Counted from the stretch's first letter, positions 31,991-40,233 are shown. The stretch: 64,000 nucleotides of DNA from DASSKA01 sp963839365 (GCA_963839365.1 CAWIUT010000009.1:62001-126000), one strand, 5' to 3'. Numbers and translations are program-made. Notes: generated by a model not told the origin, from the sequence alone.

Positions 31991-33412
31991 CTACGGGGTC
32001 ATCGGTTTGTCGGGTGTGCCCTCGGCGACGAGCCGGAGCCCGTGCTCAGCGACGTCGTCGAACTCGTCGTCGACCGCGACCACGGTCCGCCCGGCCGCGT
32101 CGAGGAACGAGGCCGCGACCGATGCGCGGTAGCCGCTTTGGCAGTGCACCCAGACCTCGCCCGCAGGCACCTCGCCCAGCCGCTTGGGCAGCTCGTGGAT
32201 CGGCGTGTTCACCGCCCCGACCAGGTGCGCGTCCCGGAACTCGGAGGCGCGACGTACGTCCAGCACGGCGACCGGGCGGTGGTGCAGCACCTCGGCGAGG
32301 TCGGCCAGTCTCGCGGTGGGGAAGCTGCTCAGCCGCGCCGCCCACTGCTCCGGGCGGCCGGTGGCGGCTCCGGCGGGCCGGTCGATGCCGATGCGGACCA
32401 GCTCACGCTGCGCCTCCGCGACCTCCTCGGAGCTGCCACCCAGCAAGGTGATCGGGGCGCCCCAGTCGACCAGCCAGCCGACGTACGTCGCGAAGCTGCC
32501 GTCGAGACCGAAGTTCAGCGACCCCGGCACGTGCCCGGCCGCGAACGCGACCCGGTTGCGCAGGTCCACCACCCACTCGCCGGCATCGATCCGGCTGCGC
32601 AGCTCGTCGGGATCGACCGGGGCAGGCGGCTCCAGGTCCGGCCGCGCCGGCCCGGACAGGTTCGCCGGGGCCATGTGCGCGTAGTAGGCGGGATAGTCGT
32701 CGAGCCCGGCGAGCATCTGCTCCACGAACGTCTGCTCGTCCGAGGTGAGCGCCGGATTGCCGCTGCGCTCCTGCCCGATCGTGGACTCCTTCACGTCGGT
32801 CTGGCTCGAGGAGCAGAACGACCCGAAACCGTGCGTCGGCAGCACGCTGGTGCCCGCCGGAAGCTCCCGGGCCAGCCGGTTCGCGGACGCGTGCTGCAGC
32901 CGGGCCAGCTCGTCCGTGTGCTCGGGACCGAGCAGGTCGGGTCGACCGCTGGTGCCGAACAAGAGCGAACCGCCGGTGAACACCGCGAGTGCGGCGTCGA
33001 CCCCATCGGCGTCTTCTGCGTCACCGAGCGCGTAGGAGAGGTGGGTGAAGGTGTGGCCCGGGGTGGCGAGTGCGGTCACGCGCATCCGGTCGCCCACCGC
33101 GATACGGTCGTTGTCGCGCACCGACGTCCGGTCGAAGGACACCGGGTCGTCGGCGTTCACCAGGTACTGCGCACCGGTGGTCCGGCTCAACGCCAAGCCC
33201 CCGGTCACGTAGTCGTTGTGGACGTGCGTCTCGAACACGTGGGTGAGGCGTACGCCGTGCTCGGCGATGAGGTCGAGGAACCGGTCCAGGTCGCGCTGCG
33301 GGTCCACCGCAAAGGCGACCTCGCCGTCGTGGACCACGTAGCTGCGATCACCCAAGCCGGGAGTCTCGACCGTGACCACAGTGATCCCGCCGAGTCGCGT
33401 GGTGTCGCTCAT
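31991..33412 (-). CDS. Metallo-beta-lactamase / double rhodanese fusion (persulfide dioxygenase-like)
   Basis: A 473-residue protein. An N-terminal metallo-hydrolase domain (about 10-250) has the metal site ETHVHNDYVTGG and GHTFTHLSY; the fourth motif residue is Tyr where ETHE1 has His. Two rhodanese domains follow: the first (about 285-370) lacks the catalytic Cys (LLGGSSEEV), the second (about 385-465) has VHCQSGYRAS, an active-site loop. The combination points to oxidation or transfer of glutathione- or mycothiol-persulfide sulfur. It diverges from a CstR-like repressor, whose operator overlaps the shared promoter region. Confidence 0.88.
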   Translation of the reverse strand: MSDTTRLGGITVVTVETPGLGDRSYVVHDGEVAFAVDPQRDLDRFLDLIAEHGVRLTHVFETHVHNDYVTGGLALSRTTGAQYLVNADDPVSFDRTSVRDNDRIAVGDRMRVTALATPGHTFTHLSYALGDAEDADGVDAALAVFTGGSLLFGTSGRPDLLGPEHTDELARLQHASANRLARELPAGTSVLPTHGFGSFCSSSQTDVKESTIGQERSGNPALTSDEQTFVEQMLAGLDDYPAYYAHMAPANLSGPARPDLEPPAPVDPDELRSRIDAGEWVVDLRNRVAFAAGHVPGSLNFGLDGSFATYVGWLVDWGAPITLLGGSSEEVAEAQRELVRIGIDRPAGAATGRPEQWAARLSSFPTARLADLAEVLHHRPVAVLDVRRASEFRDAHLVGAVNTPIHELPKRLGEVPAGEVWVHCQSGYRASVAASFLDAAGRTVVAVDDEFDDVAEHGLRLVAEGTPDKPMTP

Positions 33413-33437
33413 CTTCCCTCCAGGTTCGTGGGACGTC

Positions 33438-33450
33438 GGGACTCCGTCCC
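33438..33450. promoter_or_regulatory. GGGAC/GTCCC inverted repeat with 3-bp spacer
   Basis: GGGACTCCGTCCC has perfect DosR-type arms but a 3-bp instead of 4-bp spacer, 26 bp upstream of the rhodanese fusion start. The altered spacing makes DosR binding uncertain. Confidence 0.4.
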
Positions 33451-33488
33451 ATACTCGACACTGCCCTGAGGTACGCTGAAACCGTAAC

Positions 33489-33500
33489 ACCCCGAGGGGT
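33489..33500. promoter_or_regulatory. CsoR/CstR-type operator
   Basis: ACCCCGAGGGGT is a perfect palindrome flanked by TAAC and ATAC, of the G/C-tract form bound by CsoR-family repressors. It lies 22 bp before the repressor ATG and 77 bp from the divergent rhodanese fusion start, so it probably controls both. Confidence 0.75.
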
Positions 33501-33521
33501 ATACGCAAGTCAGGAGGAGAC

Positions 33522-33788
33522 ATGGTGCAGCTGCCCACCGACGAGCTGGGACCGGTCATCAACCGCATCAAGCGTGCGCAGGGTCAGCTCGCCGGCGTGC
33601 TCCGGATGCTCGAGGAGGGCCGCGAGTGCGAGGATGTGGTCACCCAGCTTGCCGCGGTGAGCAGGGCGCTGGACCGCGCCGGCTTCGCCATCGTGGCGAC
33701 CGGGCTGCGCGAGTGCCTGAGCAGCGGCGAGGGCCTGGAGAGCCTGGATGCGAAGAAGATGGAGCGGCTGTTCCTGTCCCTGGCCTGA
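33522..33788 (+). CDS. CsoR-family repressor of CstR (persulfide-sensing) type
   Basis: An 88-residue all-helical CsoR-family repressor. In M. tuberculosis CsoR, copper is held by Cys36, His61 and Cys65. Here Cys36 (GRECEDV) and Cys65 (LRECLSS) are kept at the same numbers while residue 61 is Gly. Loss of the histidine with both cysteines kept is the hallmark of CstR proteins, which sense persulfides by forming Cys-Sn-Cys bridges. The sulfur genes around it support that role. CAGGAGGAGAC precedes the ATG and a palindromic operator sits in its promoter. Confidence 0.85.
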   Translation: MVQLPTDELGPVINRIKRAQGQLAGVLRMLEEGRECEDVVTQLAAVSRALDRAGFAIVATGLRECLSSGEGLESLDAKKMERLFLSLA

Positions 33789-33815
33789 CCGCGCCAGGAC
33801 GTCCCGGGCACGGGC

Positions 33816-35096
33816 CTAGGACGACGTCTCTCGTCCCAGGCGGTGCGCCCGCGCACCGCGCTGCTCGCGCACAGTGTGCTCGGTGGTCGACCTGGTCACC
33901 GTCACTGTGAGCAGCAGCGTGAGCGCGGCCGTTGCCGCCAGCATCCACAGTCCGATCGCGTAGGACTGCGTGCGCCCGTAGACGTAGCCCATGACCAGTG
34001 GTGGCAGGAAGCCCCCGAGACCGCCTGCGGCGCCGACCAGCCCCGTCACCCCGCCGACGCGTGAGGGGTCGGTCACCTTGGCGATCAGTGCGAACGTCGC
34101 GCCGCTGCCGGACCCCAGCGCCACCGCCATCGCCAAGAACGCCACCGCTCCCCCGGGCTCCAGCAGCGGGTGCGTCGCCGCGACGCCGGCACCCACCACG
34201 ACCGCCCCGTATCCCGTGGTGAGCACCGGGATCGCTCCCAGTCGGTCCGAGAGCCAGCCCCCGACCGGACGTGCCAGCACCGCGACGATGACGAAGCCGG
34301 CCATCCGGTCCGCCGCGGCGGCGGGGCTCAGACCATAGGCCGTCTTCAGGTAGGCGGGCAGGTAGACCGAGAAGGCCACGTACCCACCGAAGGCGACCGC
34401 GTAGAGGAGGCAGGCCTGCCAGGTGATGGGCAGCCGCGCGTTGGCCGAGATGCGACGCACGAGCGAGGTCCTCGACGGCGACCAGCCGGGGGCGTCGCGC
34501 AGCACCACCCAGGCCACCACGGCGTACACAGCCAGTGCCGCGGCGGTGATCAGGAACGGCGACCGCTCCCCCACGTCGGTGTAGAGCGTCACGGTCGTGA
34601 GCGCGCTGATCGCCGTGCCTCCCATCCCGGCCCCGAACACGCCGACCGCGAAGCCGCGCCGGTGCGGCGGGAACCAGGAGTTCACGAACGGCACCCCTAC
34701 CGCGAACGAGGTTCCGGCGATGCCGAGGAAGAAGCCGCCGGCGATCAGGGCCCAGTACGACGACAGCGCGAAGCCCCCGATGAACAGGATCGGCACGATC
34801 GTCGCGACCGACACCAGGGGGAACATCAGCCGGCCACCGAAACGGTCGGTCAGCGCACCGCTCACGATCCGCCCGAGGGAGCCGACGATGACCGGGACCG
34901 CGACCAGCAGGGCCACAGCGGAGTCACTCAGCTGTCCCAGCGTGCCGCTGTCCCGGAAGAGCGGACCCAGGGGACTCAGCAGCGCCCAGGCCCAGAAGTT
35001 GACCGCGAACCCGATGGTGGCGACCGCGAGCATCAGCCCGGGTCGCCGGGACAAGGAACGGTCCGTATCGGAGGTCTGCTCTGGGGTCGCGCTCAA
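33816..35096 (-). CDS. NarK-type nitrate/nitrite transporter (MFS)
   Basis: A 426-residue major facilitator with about 12 helices. NarK-family features include the N-terminal NFWAWALLSPLGPLF and glycine-rich segments GVFGAGMGGTAIS (helix 5) and GLVGAAGGLGGFLPPL (helix 11), the nitrate signature regions. The expected role is nitrate uptake and nitrite export. M. tuberculosis NarK2 (Rv1737c) is a DosR-regulon gene next to the DUF1876 gene Rv1738. A half-conserved box lies 67 bp upstream of the ATG. No nitrate reductase is in the window. Confidence 0.85.
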   Translation of the reverse strand: MSATPEQTSDTDRSLSRRPGLMLAVATIGFAVNFWAWALLSPLGPLFRDSGTLGQLSDSAVALLVAVPVIVGSLGRIVSGALTDRFGGRLMFPLVSVATIVPILFIGGFALSSYWALIAGGFFLGIAGTSFAVGVPFVNSWFPPHRRGFAVGVFGAGMGGTAISALTTVTLYTDVGERSPFLITAAALAVYAVVAWVVLRDAPGWSPSRTSLVRRISANARLPITWQACLLYAVAFGGYVAFSVYLPAYLKTAYGLSPAAAADRMAGFVIVAVLARPVGGWLSDRLGAIPVLTTGYGAVVVGAGVAATHPLLEPGGAVAFLAMAVALGSGSGATFALIAKVTDPSRVGGVTGLVGAAGGLGGFLPPLVMGYVYGRTQSYAIGLWMLAATAALTLLLTVTVTRSTTEHTVREQRGARAHRLGRETSS

Positions 35097-35162
35097 GAAG
35101 ACTCCAAGGAGGGCAGGAATGTGTCGTCAGCAGGTTCTCAGCCCCAGGCCGGCATGGCCAGG

Positions 35163-35176
35163 GGCCGAAGGTCATC
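35163..35176 (-). promoter_or_regulatory. Weak DosR-like site upstream of narK
   Basis: On the minus strand ATGACCTTCGGCCC: two changes in the left arm, one in the right, with centre CTTC as in other boxes of the window. It lies 67 bp before the narK ATG. Confidence 0.4.
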
Positions 35177-35627
35177 ACGCGCTGGGGCGATTGTCCTGCT
35201 TGCGACCAGTGCTCCGCTTCTGCCGGTGCAGCCAGTACAGCCCGGCCAGCGGCAGCACCGCGGGCACGAAGCCGTAGCCGATGCCGTACTCCGACCAGAC
35301 CGAAGCGTCCGGGAACCAGTCGCGGCGCACCAGGCTCAGTGTCCCGACGCAGACGACGCCGACCAGCTCCACCCACAGCATCACGCTCGCGAAGCCGGTC
35401 CGTCCCACCGAGGCCCGGCGGATCGCCACCCAGCCGGCGGCGTAGGTGCAGGCGGCGACCGCCGAAAGGCTGTAGGCGACCGGTGCACGGCTCGCAGCCG
35501 TGGCCAGCTGCACGGCAGCGCGAGCACCCGCGGCCAGCACGAAGATCGCGTAGAACGCCAGCAGCACGCGGTGCGGCCCGGTGTGCACCTGCTTCTTCGG
35601 GGCAGCCGGAGCCGCCGGTTCAGGCAT
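35175..35627 (-). CDS. Four-helix membrane protein of unknown function
   Basis: A 150-residue protein with about four transmembrane helices, a Pro/Ala-rich N-terminus and a basic C-terminus (HRQKRSTGRKQ). Conserved-looking features are LLAFYAIFVLAAGARAAVQL and the loop RRDWFPDASVWSEYGIGYGF. It overlaps the membrane protein gene upstream by 8 bp and lies 78 bp before narK in the same direction. No family recognised; an accessory to the transporter or a respiratory assembly role is possible. Confidence 0.7.
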   Translation of the reverse strand: MPEPAAPAAPKKQVHTGPHRVLLAFYAIFVLAAGARAAVQLATAASRAPVAYSLSAVAACTYAAGWVAIRRASVGRTGFASVMLWVELVGVVCVGTLSLVRRDWFPDASVWSEYGIGYGFVPAVLPLAGLYWLHRQKRSTGRKQDNRPSA

Positions 35628-35988
35628 GTGCTCCGCCGCCCCAGGTCATCAGGATCCGGATCGAGACCACGGTGAGCGCGAGGCTGACCACCGCGATCAC
35701 GGCCGAGGACCAGGGTCCTCGGTCCTCGCTGACCGCGTTCATCGCCACCGGCATGATGCACACCGAGGCGAGCAGGTAGCCGATGTACGGCGACTGTTCG
35801 GCGGCCCGCTGCCCGCCGAGCAACGTGCCGGCCCCCGCCAGCGCCCGAAGGACCAGCAGCCCCTCGAGGATCCAGGCGGTCTGGTCGAGCATCTTGGGCC
35901 GCGGCAGCTTGCGGAAGAAGACCACAGCCGCCCCGATCGTCACCAGCGCCGCGTAGATCGTCGTGACGTAGCTGAGCTGGTCGAGCAT
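35620..35988 (-). CDS. Small membrane protein of unknown function
   Basis: A 122-residue protein with about four helices and a short loop RKLPRPKMLDQTAW. ATG 35988 is preceded by AGAGGAG; an in-frame ATG at 36216 would overlap the divergent gene. It is coupled to the next membrane gene by an 8-bp overlap, so the pair is likely to form one complex. No family recognised. Confidence 0.7.
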   Translation of the reverse strand: MLDQLSYVTTIYAALVTIGAAVVFFRKLPRPKMLDQTAWILEGLLVLRALAGAGTLLGGQRAAEQSPYIGYLLASVCIMPVAMNAVSEDRGPWSSAVIAVVSLALTVVSIRILMTWGGGAHA

Positions 35989-36151
35989 GGCTCCTCTGTC
36001 GGTCTTCGCTGGTGCCGCCGATGACGCGGGCCGCGCCATCGAACAGACAGTATCGACCACCCGACCGCCGCGCGTGAGGCGGGCCGAGTCCCGTACCGCC
36101 GAGGGCAGTCGCTGCCACGGACCGACTCGGCCCAGCCGGGGTTTGTCGGCC

Positions 36152-36165
36152 GGGACATTGGGGAC
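36152..36165 (+). promoter_or_regulatory. Atypical DosR-like site (direct GGGAC repeat)
   Basis: GGGACATTGGGGAC has the left arm and spacing of a DosR box, but the right arm is a direct, not inverted, repeat. It is 41 bp before the ATG at 36206. Confidence 0.3.
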
Positions 36166-36205
36166 GTGGGTGCTGAGCTCGTCCGTCTCGGAAAGGAGAC
36201 CCACG

Positions 36206-36478
36206 ATGAAGGGCAAGATAGGGCTGGTCCTCGGCGGAGCGGTCGGCTACGTGCTCGGCACCCGTGCGGGCCGGGAGCGTTACGACCAGATCGTGGCCCA
36301 GGCGCAGGCACTGTGGAAGAACCCGCGGGTGCAGGAGACCGCCGCTCAGTCGGCGCAGAAGGCCACCTCTGCGGCCGCCTCGAAGCTCGGCTCCAAGCAC
36401 CGCGACGACGACGGGGCCGCGGCCTCGCCGGACACGTACCCGAACGCGCACGCCCCGCTGGGCGACCTGGGGCCGTGA
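36206..36478 (+). CDS. YtxH-like small protein
   Basis: A 90-residue protein opening MKGKIGLVLGGAVGYVLGTR followed by AGRERYDQIVAQAQ: a short glycine-rich hydrophobic segment, an Arg-rich turn and an amphipathic helix, like YtxH-type stress proteins of actinobacteria. The C-terminus is Ala/Asp-rich and disordered. AAGGAG stands 7 bp before the ATG. Function unknown. The longer frame starting at 35987 overlaps the divergent gene and is rejected. Confidence 0.7.
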   Translation: MKGKIGLVLGGAVGYVLGTRAGRERYDQIVAQAQALWKNPRVQETAAQSAQKATSAAASKLGSKHRDDDGAAASPDTYPNAHAPLGDLGP

Positions 36479-36494
36479 CCGCCAGGGCCCGCTC

Positions 36495-36914
36495 TCAGTC
36501 GTCGACGAGCAGCGCCTCGATCACGTCGTCGACGTGAAGGTGATCCGCCTCCGTGCCTGGCCACACCACCATCCGGGTGGTGGCCAGGAAGTCGAGCAGG
36601 TCGCGGGCCTGTGCCTCGACAAGCGCCCAGCCGGACGGGGAGCTCAGCTCCAGCACCACGACCAGCCGGCCGTCGCTGTCCAGCGAAGGGAAGACCTGCA
36701 CGTCCCCGTCACCGACGGGCTCGGCAACCCCCCGGATCAGCAGATCGCGTCCGAACACCCACACCAGCTCGCTTCCGTCGAGCTGGAAGGCCACGGCGAC
36801 CGCGTAGGGGTCGTCGGGGTCGTAGCGAAGCTCCGCCTCGACGGGGGCGGAGCCGGCAGGACTGAACAGTTCCAGGATGACGTGACGCGAGACCGATCGG
36901 GGACTGGTTTCCAT
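36495..36914 (-). CDS. SsgA-family sporulation/cell-division regulator
   Basis: A 139-residue protein aligning along its whole length with the SsgA/SsgB family: ELRYDPDDPYAVAVAFQLDG, WVFGRDLLIRGV, GDGDVQVFPS and ELSSPSGWALVEA. SsgB-like proteins recruit FtsZ to septa in Streptomyces; single copies occur in other morphologically complex actinomycetes. ATG 36914 is chosen as the start because homology begins just after it; ATG 36995 is in frame but unsupported. It is convergent with the YtxH-like gene. Confidence 0.85.
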   Translation of the reverse strand: METSPRSVSRHVILELFSPAGSAPVEAELRYDPDDPYAVAVAFQLDGSELVWVFGRDLLIRGVAEPVGDGDVQVFPSLDSDGRLVVVLELSSPSGWALVEAQARDLLDFLATTRMVVWPGTEADHLHVDDVIEALLVDD

Positions 36915-37268
36915 ACGGCGAGCTCCACTCCTCGAGTTCTCCAAAGCAACAGGCACATGACCCTGCTGACGCGCGAGCGCAACTACCCCCAGCACCCTCA
37001 GGACGCATCAGACGCAGGGCATCCCTGCGAGGCCTCTGCGAGTGAAGCACAACCGTCGATTCGTTCTGCGCGGGTTGTACGAAAACGCCGGAAAACTTGT
37101 GACCGAGATGACACCTTGCTGTCGGGACGAGTTCCGGACCAACCAGACATTCTCCGCAGATCCAGCGGCACGATCGACGGGTGACCCATGGCCCGAGAGG
37201 ACCACGGCTCACCCGCCCACGACCACCCGGTCGGGCCCGACGCACCCGAGCTGGGCATCTTCCGGAGC
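36915..37268. other. 354-bp gap without a supported gene
   Basis: This stretch is visibly less GC-rich than its surroundings (for example around 37030-37110). It holds the promoter region of the SsgA-like gene on the right of its start. Short open frames on both strands (such as 37008-37205 minus and 37188-37430 plus) lack ribosome sites or family features. I see no RNA gene or strong inverted repeat. Confidence 0.5.
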
Positions 37269-37562
37269 TCAGGAGATGAGGACCGCGCGGTGGGTGCGCC
37301 GGTGCCGCCGGGTGGCGAGCAAGGCACCCCCGGCGACCACCAGCGCCGCGGCGATGCCGACCAGGATCCACACCGCCGGGCCGGGGCCGGTCGCGGCGAC
37401 CACCGCGCTGTGGTGCATGCGCGGATGTGACGGCGGCGCCGCCGGGCCGAGCCGCGGCGGGTCGATGCGCACCGCGCTGGCCGGTCCCACGGTCAGCGCC
37501 AGGGACACGAGCAGGAACAGGGACAGCAGCGCTGCACGCCGCGCGTTGACGTAGCTGGACAT
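37269..37562 (-). CDS. Small exported protein with C-terminal membrane anchor
   Basis: A 97-residue protein with a signal-peptide-like N-terminus (about 8-30, AALLSLFLLVSLALTVGPAS ending in Ala) and a second helix near the C-terminus (about 62-83, AVWILVGIAAALVVAGGALL). An Arg/His-rich tail follows (RRHRRTHR). The topology is that of a type I anchored extracytoplasmic peptide. AAGGAG lies 7 bp upstream of ATG 37562. No family recognised. It diverges from the LuxR gene over a paired palindrome. Confidence 0.7.
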   Translation of the reverse strand: MSSYVNARRAALLSLFLLVSLALTVGPASAVRIDPPRLGPAAPPSHPRMHHSAVVAATGPGPAVWILVGIAAALVVAGGALLATRRHRRTHRAVLIS

Positions 37563-37648
37563 GGGCTTCTCCTTCGACACGGCCCGTGAGGCCGGGACGA
37601 CGACCTGTCGTCGGGGTCCACCGTGCGCGGAGCAGGGATCTGGCGGCC

Positions 37649-37692
37649 ATACGGAGAGCTCCGTAGGCGCTGGGGTACGGAGCTCTCCGTAT
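37649..37692. promoter_or_regulatory. Paired 16-bp palindromes forming a perfect 17-bp inverted repeat
   Basis: ATACGGAGAGCTCCGTA (37649-37665) and its exact reverse complement (37676-37692) are separated by 10 bp. Each arm holds the palindrome TACGGAG-N2-CTCCGTA, so there are two operator-like sites with centres 26 bp apart. They sit between the small exported protein gene (start 37562) and the LuxR gene (start 37751). A dimeric regulator bound side by side is the simplest explanation; a hairpin in RNA is the alternative. Confidence 0.85.
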
Positions 37693-37750
37693 CCCGGTCG
37701 TGGCTTCTCCGGGCCTATCCTCGTGGGAGGGGTGAGAGGGGTGGGGCCCG

Positions 37751-38473
37751 ATGGAGCAGCAGACGGTCACCGAGCGGGATCTGCGCCTTCTGCGGCGCCT
37801 CATCGACCCGCAGCGGCCGTGCAGACCCGGGAACGACGTTGCGGAGTCCCTGCTCGCCGACGTGGCCGAGCTGATCGGCGCCGATGACGTGTCCCTGCAG
37901 GTGATGGACCACCCCCGCCACTACGTCCGGGTCCAGTCGACGTACGACGACGGGGACGACGGCCCGGACCTCGACACCCTGTTCTGGCAGGGCTTCTGGG
38001 ACTCGTTGGCGTGCAGCTACCCGCAGCGCACCGGGGACATCCGGGTGCACCGCGCCTCGGACTTCCCCGGGCCACGCAGCGAGTACTCGGCCGTCCTCGG
38101 GCTGCAGCACGAGATGACCGTGCCGCTGCCGCTGCCGGACCCGATGGACCACCGGCTGCTGCTCTTCCGGCTCGCCGGCCCGGACTTCAGCGAGCGCGAC
38201 GTGCTGCTGATGACCCTGCTGCGTCCACACATCGCCGAGCTGCACACCCGGCAGCTACGCCGGCAACGCGGCGCGAAGGAGCTGACTGCGCGGCAGTGGG
38301 AGATCCTGCGGCTGGTGGCCTCCGGGTGCACCAACCGGCAGGTCGGCCGGGCGCTGGGGCTCACCGAGCGGACCATCGGCAAGCACCTGGAGAACATCTA
38401 CCTCCGCCTCGGCGCGCAGAGCCGCACCGAGGCGATCGCGGCGGCAGGCATCCAGCTGGTCGGCGTCGGCTGA
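37751..38473 (+). CDS. LuxR-family regulator with GAF-like sensor domain
   Basis: A 240-residue protein: N-terminal GAF-like region (about 30-165) and C-terminal LuxR helix-turn-helix (about 178-235, ELTARQWEILRLVASGCTNR and TERTIGKHLENIYLRLGAQSR). There is no receiver domain, so activity is presumably ligand- or redox-controlled rather than by phosphorylation. The paired palindrome 59-102 bp upstream is a likely site for autoregulation. The last codons and stop are tandemly duplicated in the DNA (38462-38489). Confidence 0.85.
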   Translation: MEQQTVTERDLRLLRRLIDPQRPCRPGNDVAESLLADVAELIGADDVSLQVMDHPRHYVRVQSTYDDGDDGPDLDTLFWQGFWDSLACSYPQRTGDIRVHRASDFPGPRSEYSAVLGLQHEMTVPLPLPDPMDHRLLLFRLAGPDFSERDVLLMTLLRPHIAELHTRQLRRQRGAKELTARQWEILRLVASGCTNRQVGRALGLTERTIGKHLENIYLRLGAQSRTEAIAAAGIQLVGVG

Positions 38474-38489
38474 CCGGCGTCGGCTGACC
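38462..38489 (+). repeat. 14-bp tandem duplication over the LuxR gene stop codon
   Basis: GGCGTCGGCTGACC occurs twice in a row, so the stop TGA is present in two copies but only the first is read. A recent slippage duplication is likely. Confidence 0.8.
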
Positions 38490-38501
38490 GGCGCTTCCCA
38501 C

Positions 38502-40106
38502 TCAGGTGGGCTGGGGATGCCGCTCCGCGCCGGTGGGCTCGACCTCGTCGTGTAGGTGGCCACCCAGCGAGCGGTCCGGCCGCCTGATCAGGAACAGGAT
38601 CGCCCCGACCACCGCGACGATCGCGATCACCAGCAGCGTGATCCAGTCCAGGTTGAAGTAGCCCCGCGGGCTCGCCAGGCCCGTCGGAAGGACCACGTTG
38701 ACGAACATGGCCGCCAGGTACAGCGCACCGATGATGTAGACGGGCCAGCCCCAGCGGCCGAGCGTGAACCGTCCTTCGGGCACCCAGCCGCGGGACCGGG
38801 CGATGATCGCCGCCAGCACGGCCAGCAGGAAGGACAGGTAGATGCCGCTGACCCCGAACGACACCAGGGCGACCAGCGCGTTGATGTTGGCAGGGTAGGT
38901 GATGAAGCCCAGGTGCACGTTGTGCGTGGGCGAGTAGAACACGAGCAGCACGAACAGGAGGGTGACCACCGCGCCGGCGAGCAGCGCGTTGGTCGGGGTC
39001 TTGAAGCGCCGGTTCACCTTTGCCAGGAACGACGAGGCCGGCAGGGCTCCGTCGCGGGCGTAGGAGAACGCGAGCCGGCTGCCCGCACCCTGCACCGAGG
39101 TTCCGCAGGAGAAGAACGCGAAGATGATCAGCAGCAGGAGGAAGTCCTGCAGGCCGCCCGGCAGCTCGGCGAGGATGAACGGCACCCCGCCGCCGTTGAC
39201 GGTTCTTCCGACGGGGTTGTTCCCGGCGGGCATCGCCAGCAGCAGCGCGCCGATGAGGATGAACGACGCAAGCCCACCCCACAGCAGGGCCCAGCGCATC
39301 GCCCGCGGCACCTTGACCCCGGCGTCCCTGGTCTCCTCGGAGATGTCGCCGGCGGACTCGAAGCCGTAGAAGATGTACACCGGCGCCAGTACGGCGATCA
39401 GCGCGGCCCCGGTCCACCAGTTCCCGCCGAAGTCGAGCCCGAGCGGGTTGCTGGAGGCGTTCTGCACGTTCTCGGTGGACAGCAGGAAGCCCGGCCCGTG
39501 GTGGAAGCCGAAGATGCCGAGGATGATCGCGATCCCCAACGTGCCGACGATCTCGACGTACACCCCGAACTGGGCGACCCGACCCATCACCCGCGCGCCG
39601 GTGATGTTCAGCACCGTCTGGATCGCCAGCAGGCCCGCGGTCACGACCAGGATCGTCGCGTGGTTGGCCGGGTCGAAGCCGGTCCCGAACCATCGGTTGC
39701 ACAGGTCGACGGCGTAGCCGACCACCCCGGTGTCCACCGCCGCCACCGTGATCAGCAACGCGATGCCGTAGAACCAGCCGACGAACCAGCCGTACGCCGG
39801 CCCCACCGAGAACTTGCTGTACTGGTAGAGCGCGCCGGCGATCGGGTAGTGGCTGGCCAGCTCGCCGAACACCAGCGCGACCATCAGCATGCCGGCCACC
39901 GGGATCCACGTCAGCCAGACGTAGCGCGGCCCGCCGGCCGCGACTCCGAGCGCGAACAGCGAGTAGATGCCGACCATCGGCGACAGGTAGGTGAACGCGA
40001 CCGAGAAGTTCGCGAACACCCCGAGCACCCGGTTCAGCTGGGGCTTGTACCCCAGGCTCTCCAGCCGCGCGTCGTCACCGAGCTCGATCGTCGGGCGCTC
40101 GGACAT
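38502..40106 (-). CDS. APC-family amino acid permease
   Basis: A 534-residue transporter with about 12 helices and the APC opening SVAFTYLSPMVGIYSLFALG. Other features are ELASHYPIAGALYQYSKF after helix 2 and FYGFESAGDISEETRDAGVK near helix 6. It probably imports an amino acid or amine with protons. It stands alone, convergent with the LuxR gene and divergent from the hydrolase-TetR pair; whether it shares the TetR operator at 40234 is open. The substrate cannot be told from sequence. Confidence 0.85.
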   Translation of the reverse strand: MSERPTIELGDDARLESLGYKPQLNRVLGVFANFSVAFTYLSPMVGIYSLFALGVAAGGPRYVWLTWIPVAGMLMVALVFGELASHYPIAGALYQYSKFSVGPAYGWFVGWFYGIALLITVAAVDTGVVGYAVDLCNRWFGTGFDPANHATILVVTAGLLAIQTVLNITGARVMGRVAQFGVYVEIVGTLGIAIILGIFGFHHGPGFLLSTENVQNASSNPLGLDFGGNWWTGAALIAVLAPVYIFYGFESAGDISEETRDAGVKVPRAMRWALLWGGLASFILIGALLLAMPAGNNPVGRTVNGGGVPFILAELPGGLQDFLLLLIIFAFFSCGTSVQGAGSRLAFSYARDGALPASSFLAKVNRRFKTPTNALLAGAVVTLLFVLLVFYSPTHNVHLGFITYPANINALVALVSFGVSGIYLSFLLAVLAAIIARSRGWVPEGRFTLGRWGWPVYIIGALYLAAMFVNVVLPTGLASPRGYFNLDWITLLVIAIVAVVGAILFLIRRPDRSLGGHLHDEVEPTGAERHPQPT

Positions 40107-40233
40107 GACGGCCTCCCCTGCCCCCGCCTACGGATGCGGAACGGCACCAGTGTGGAGGGCCCCGCCCAGGGTGTCTGTGGCCCATCCGTGCCAGTCCGGT
40201 CCAGACGGGCGAGACAGCATCTTGCGGCCCCAC

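Noticed and set aside
37188..37430. 80-codon plus-strand frame in and past the gap after the SsgA-like gene
   Set aside because: No ribosome site; overlaps antisense the better-supported anchored protein at 37269-37562.
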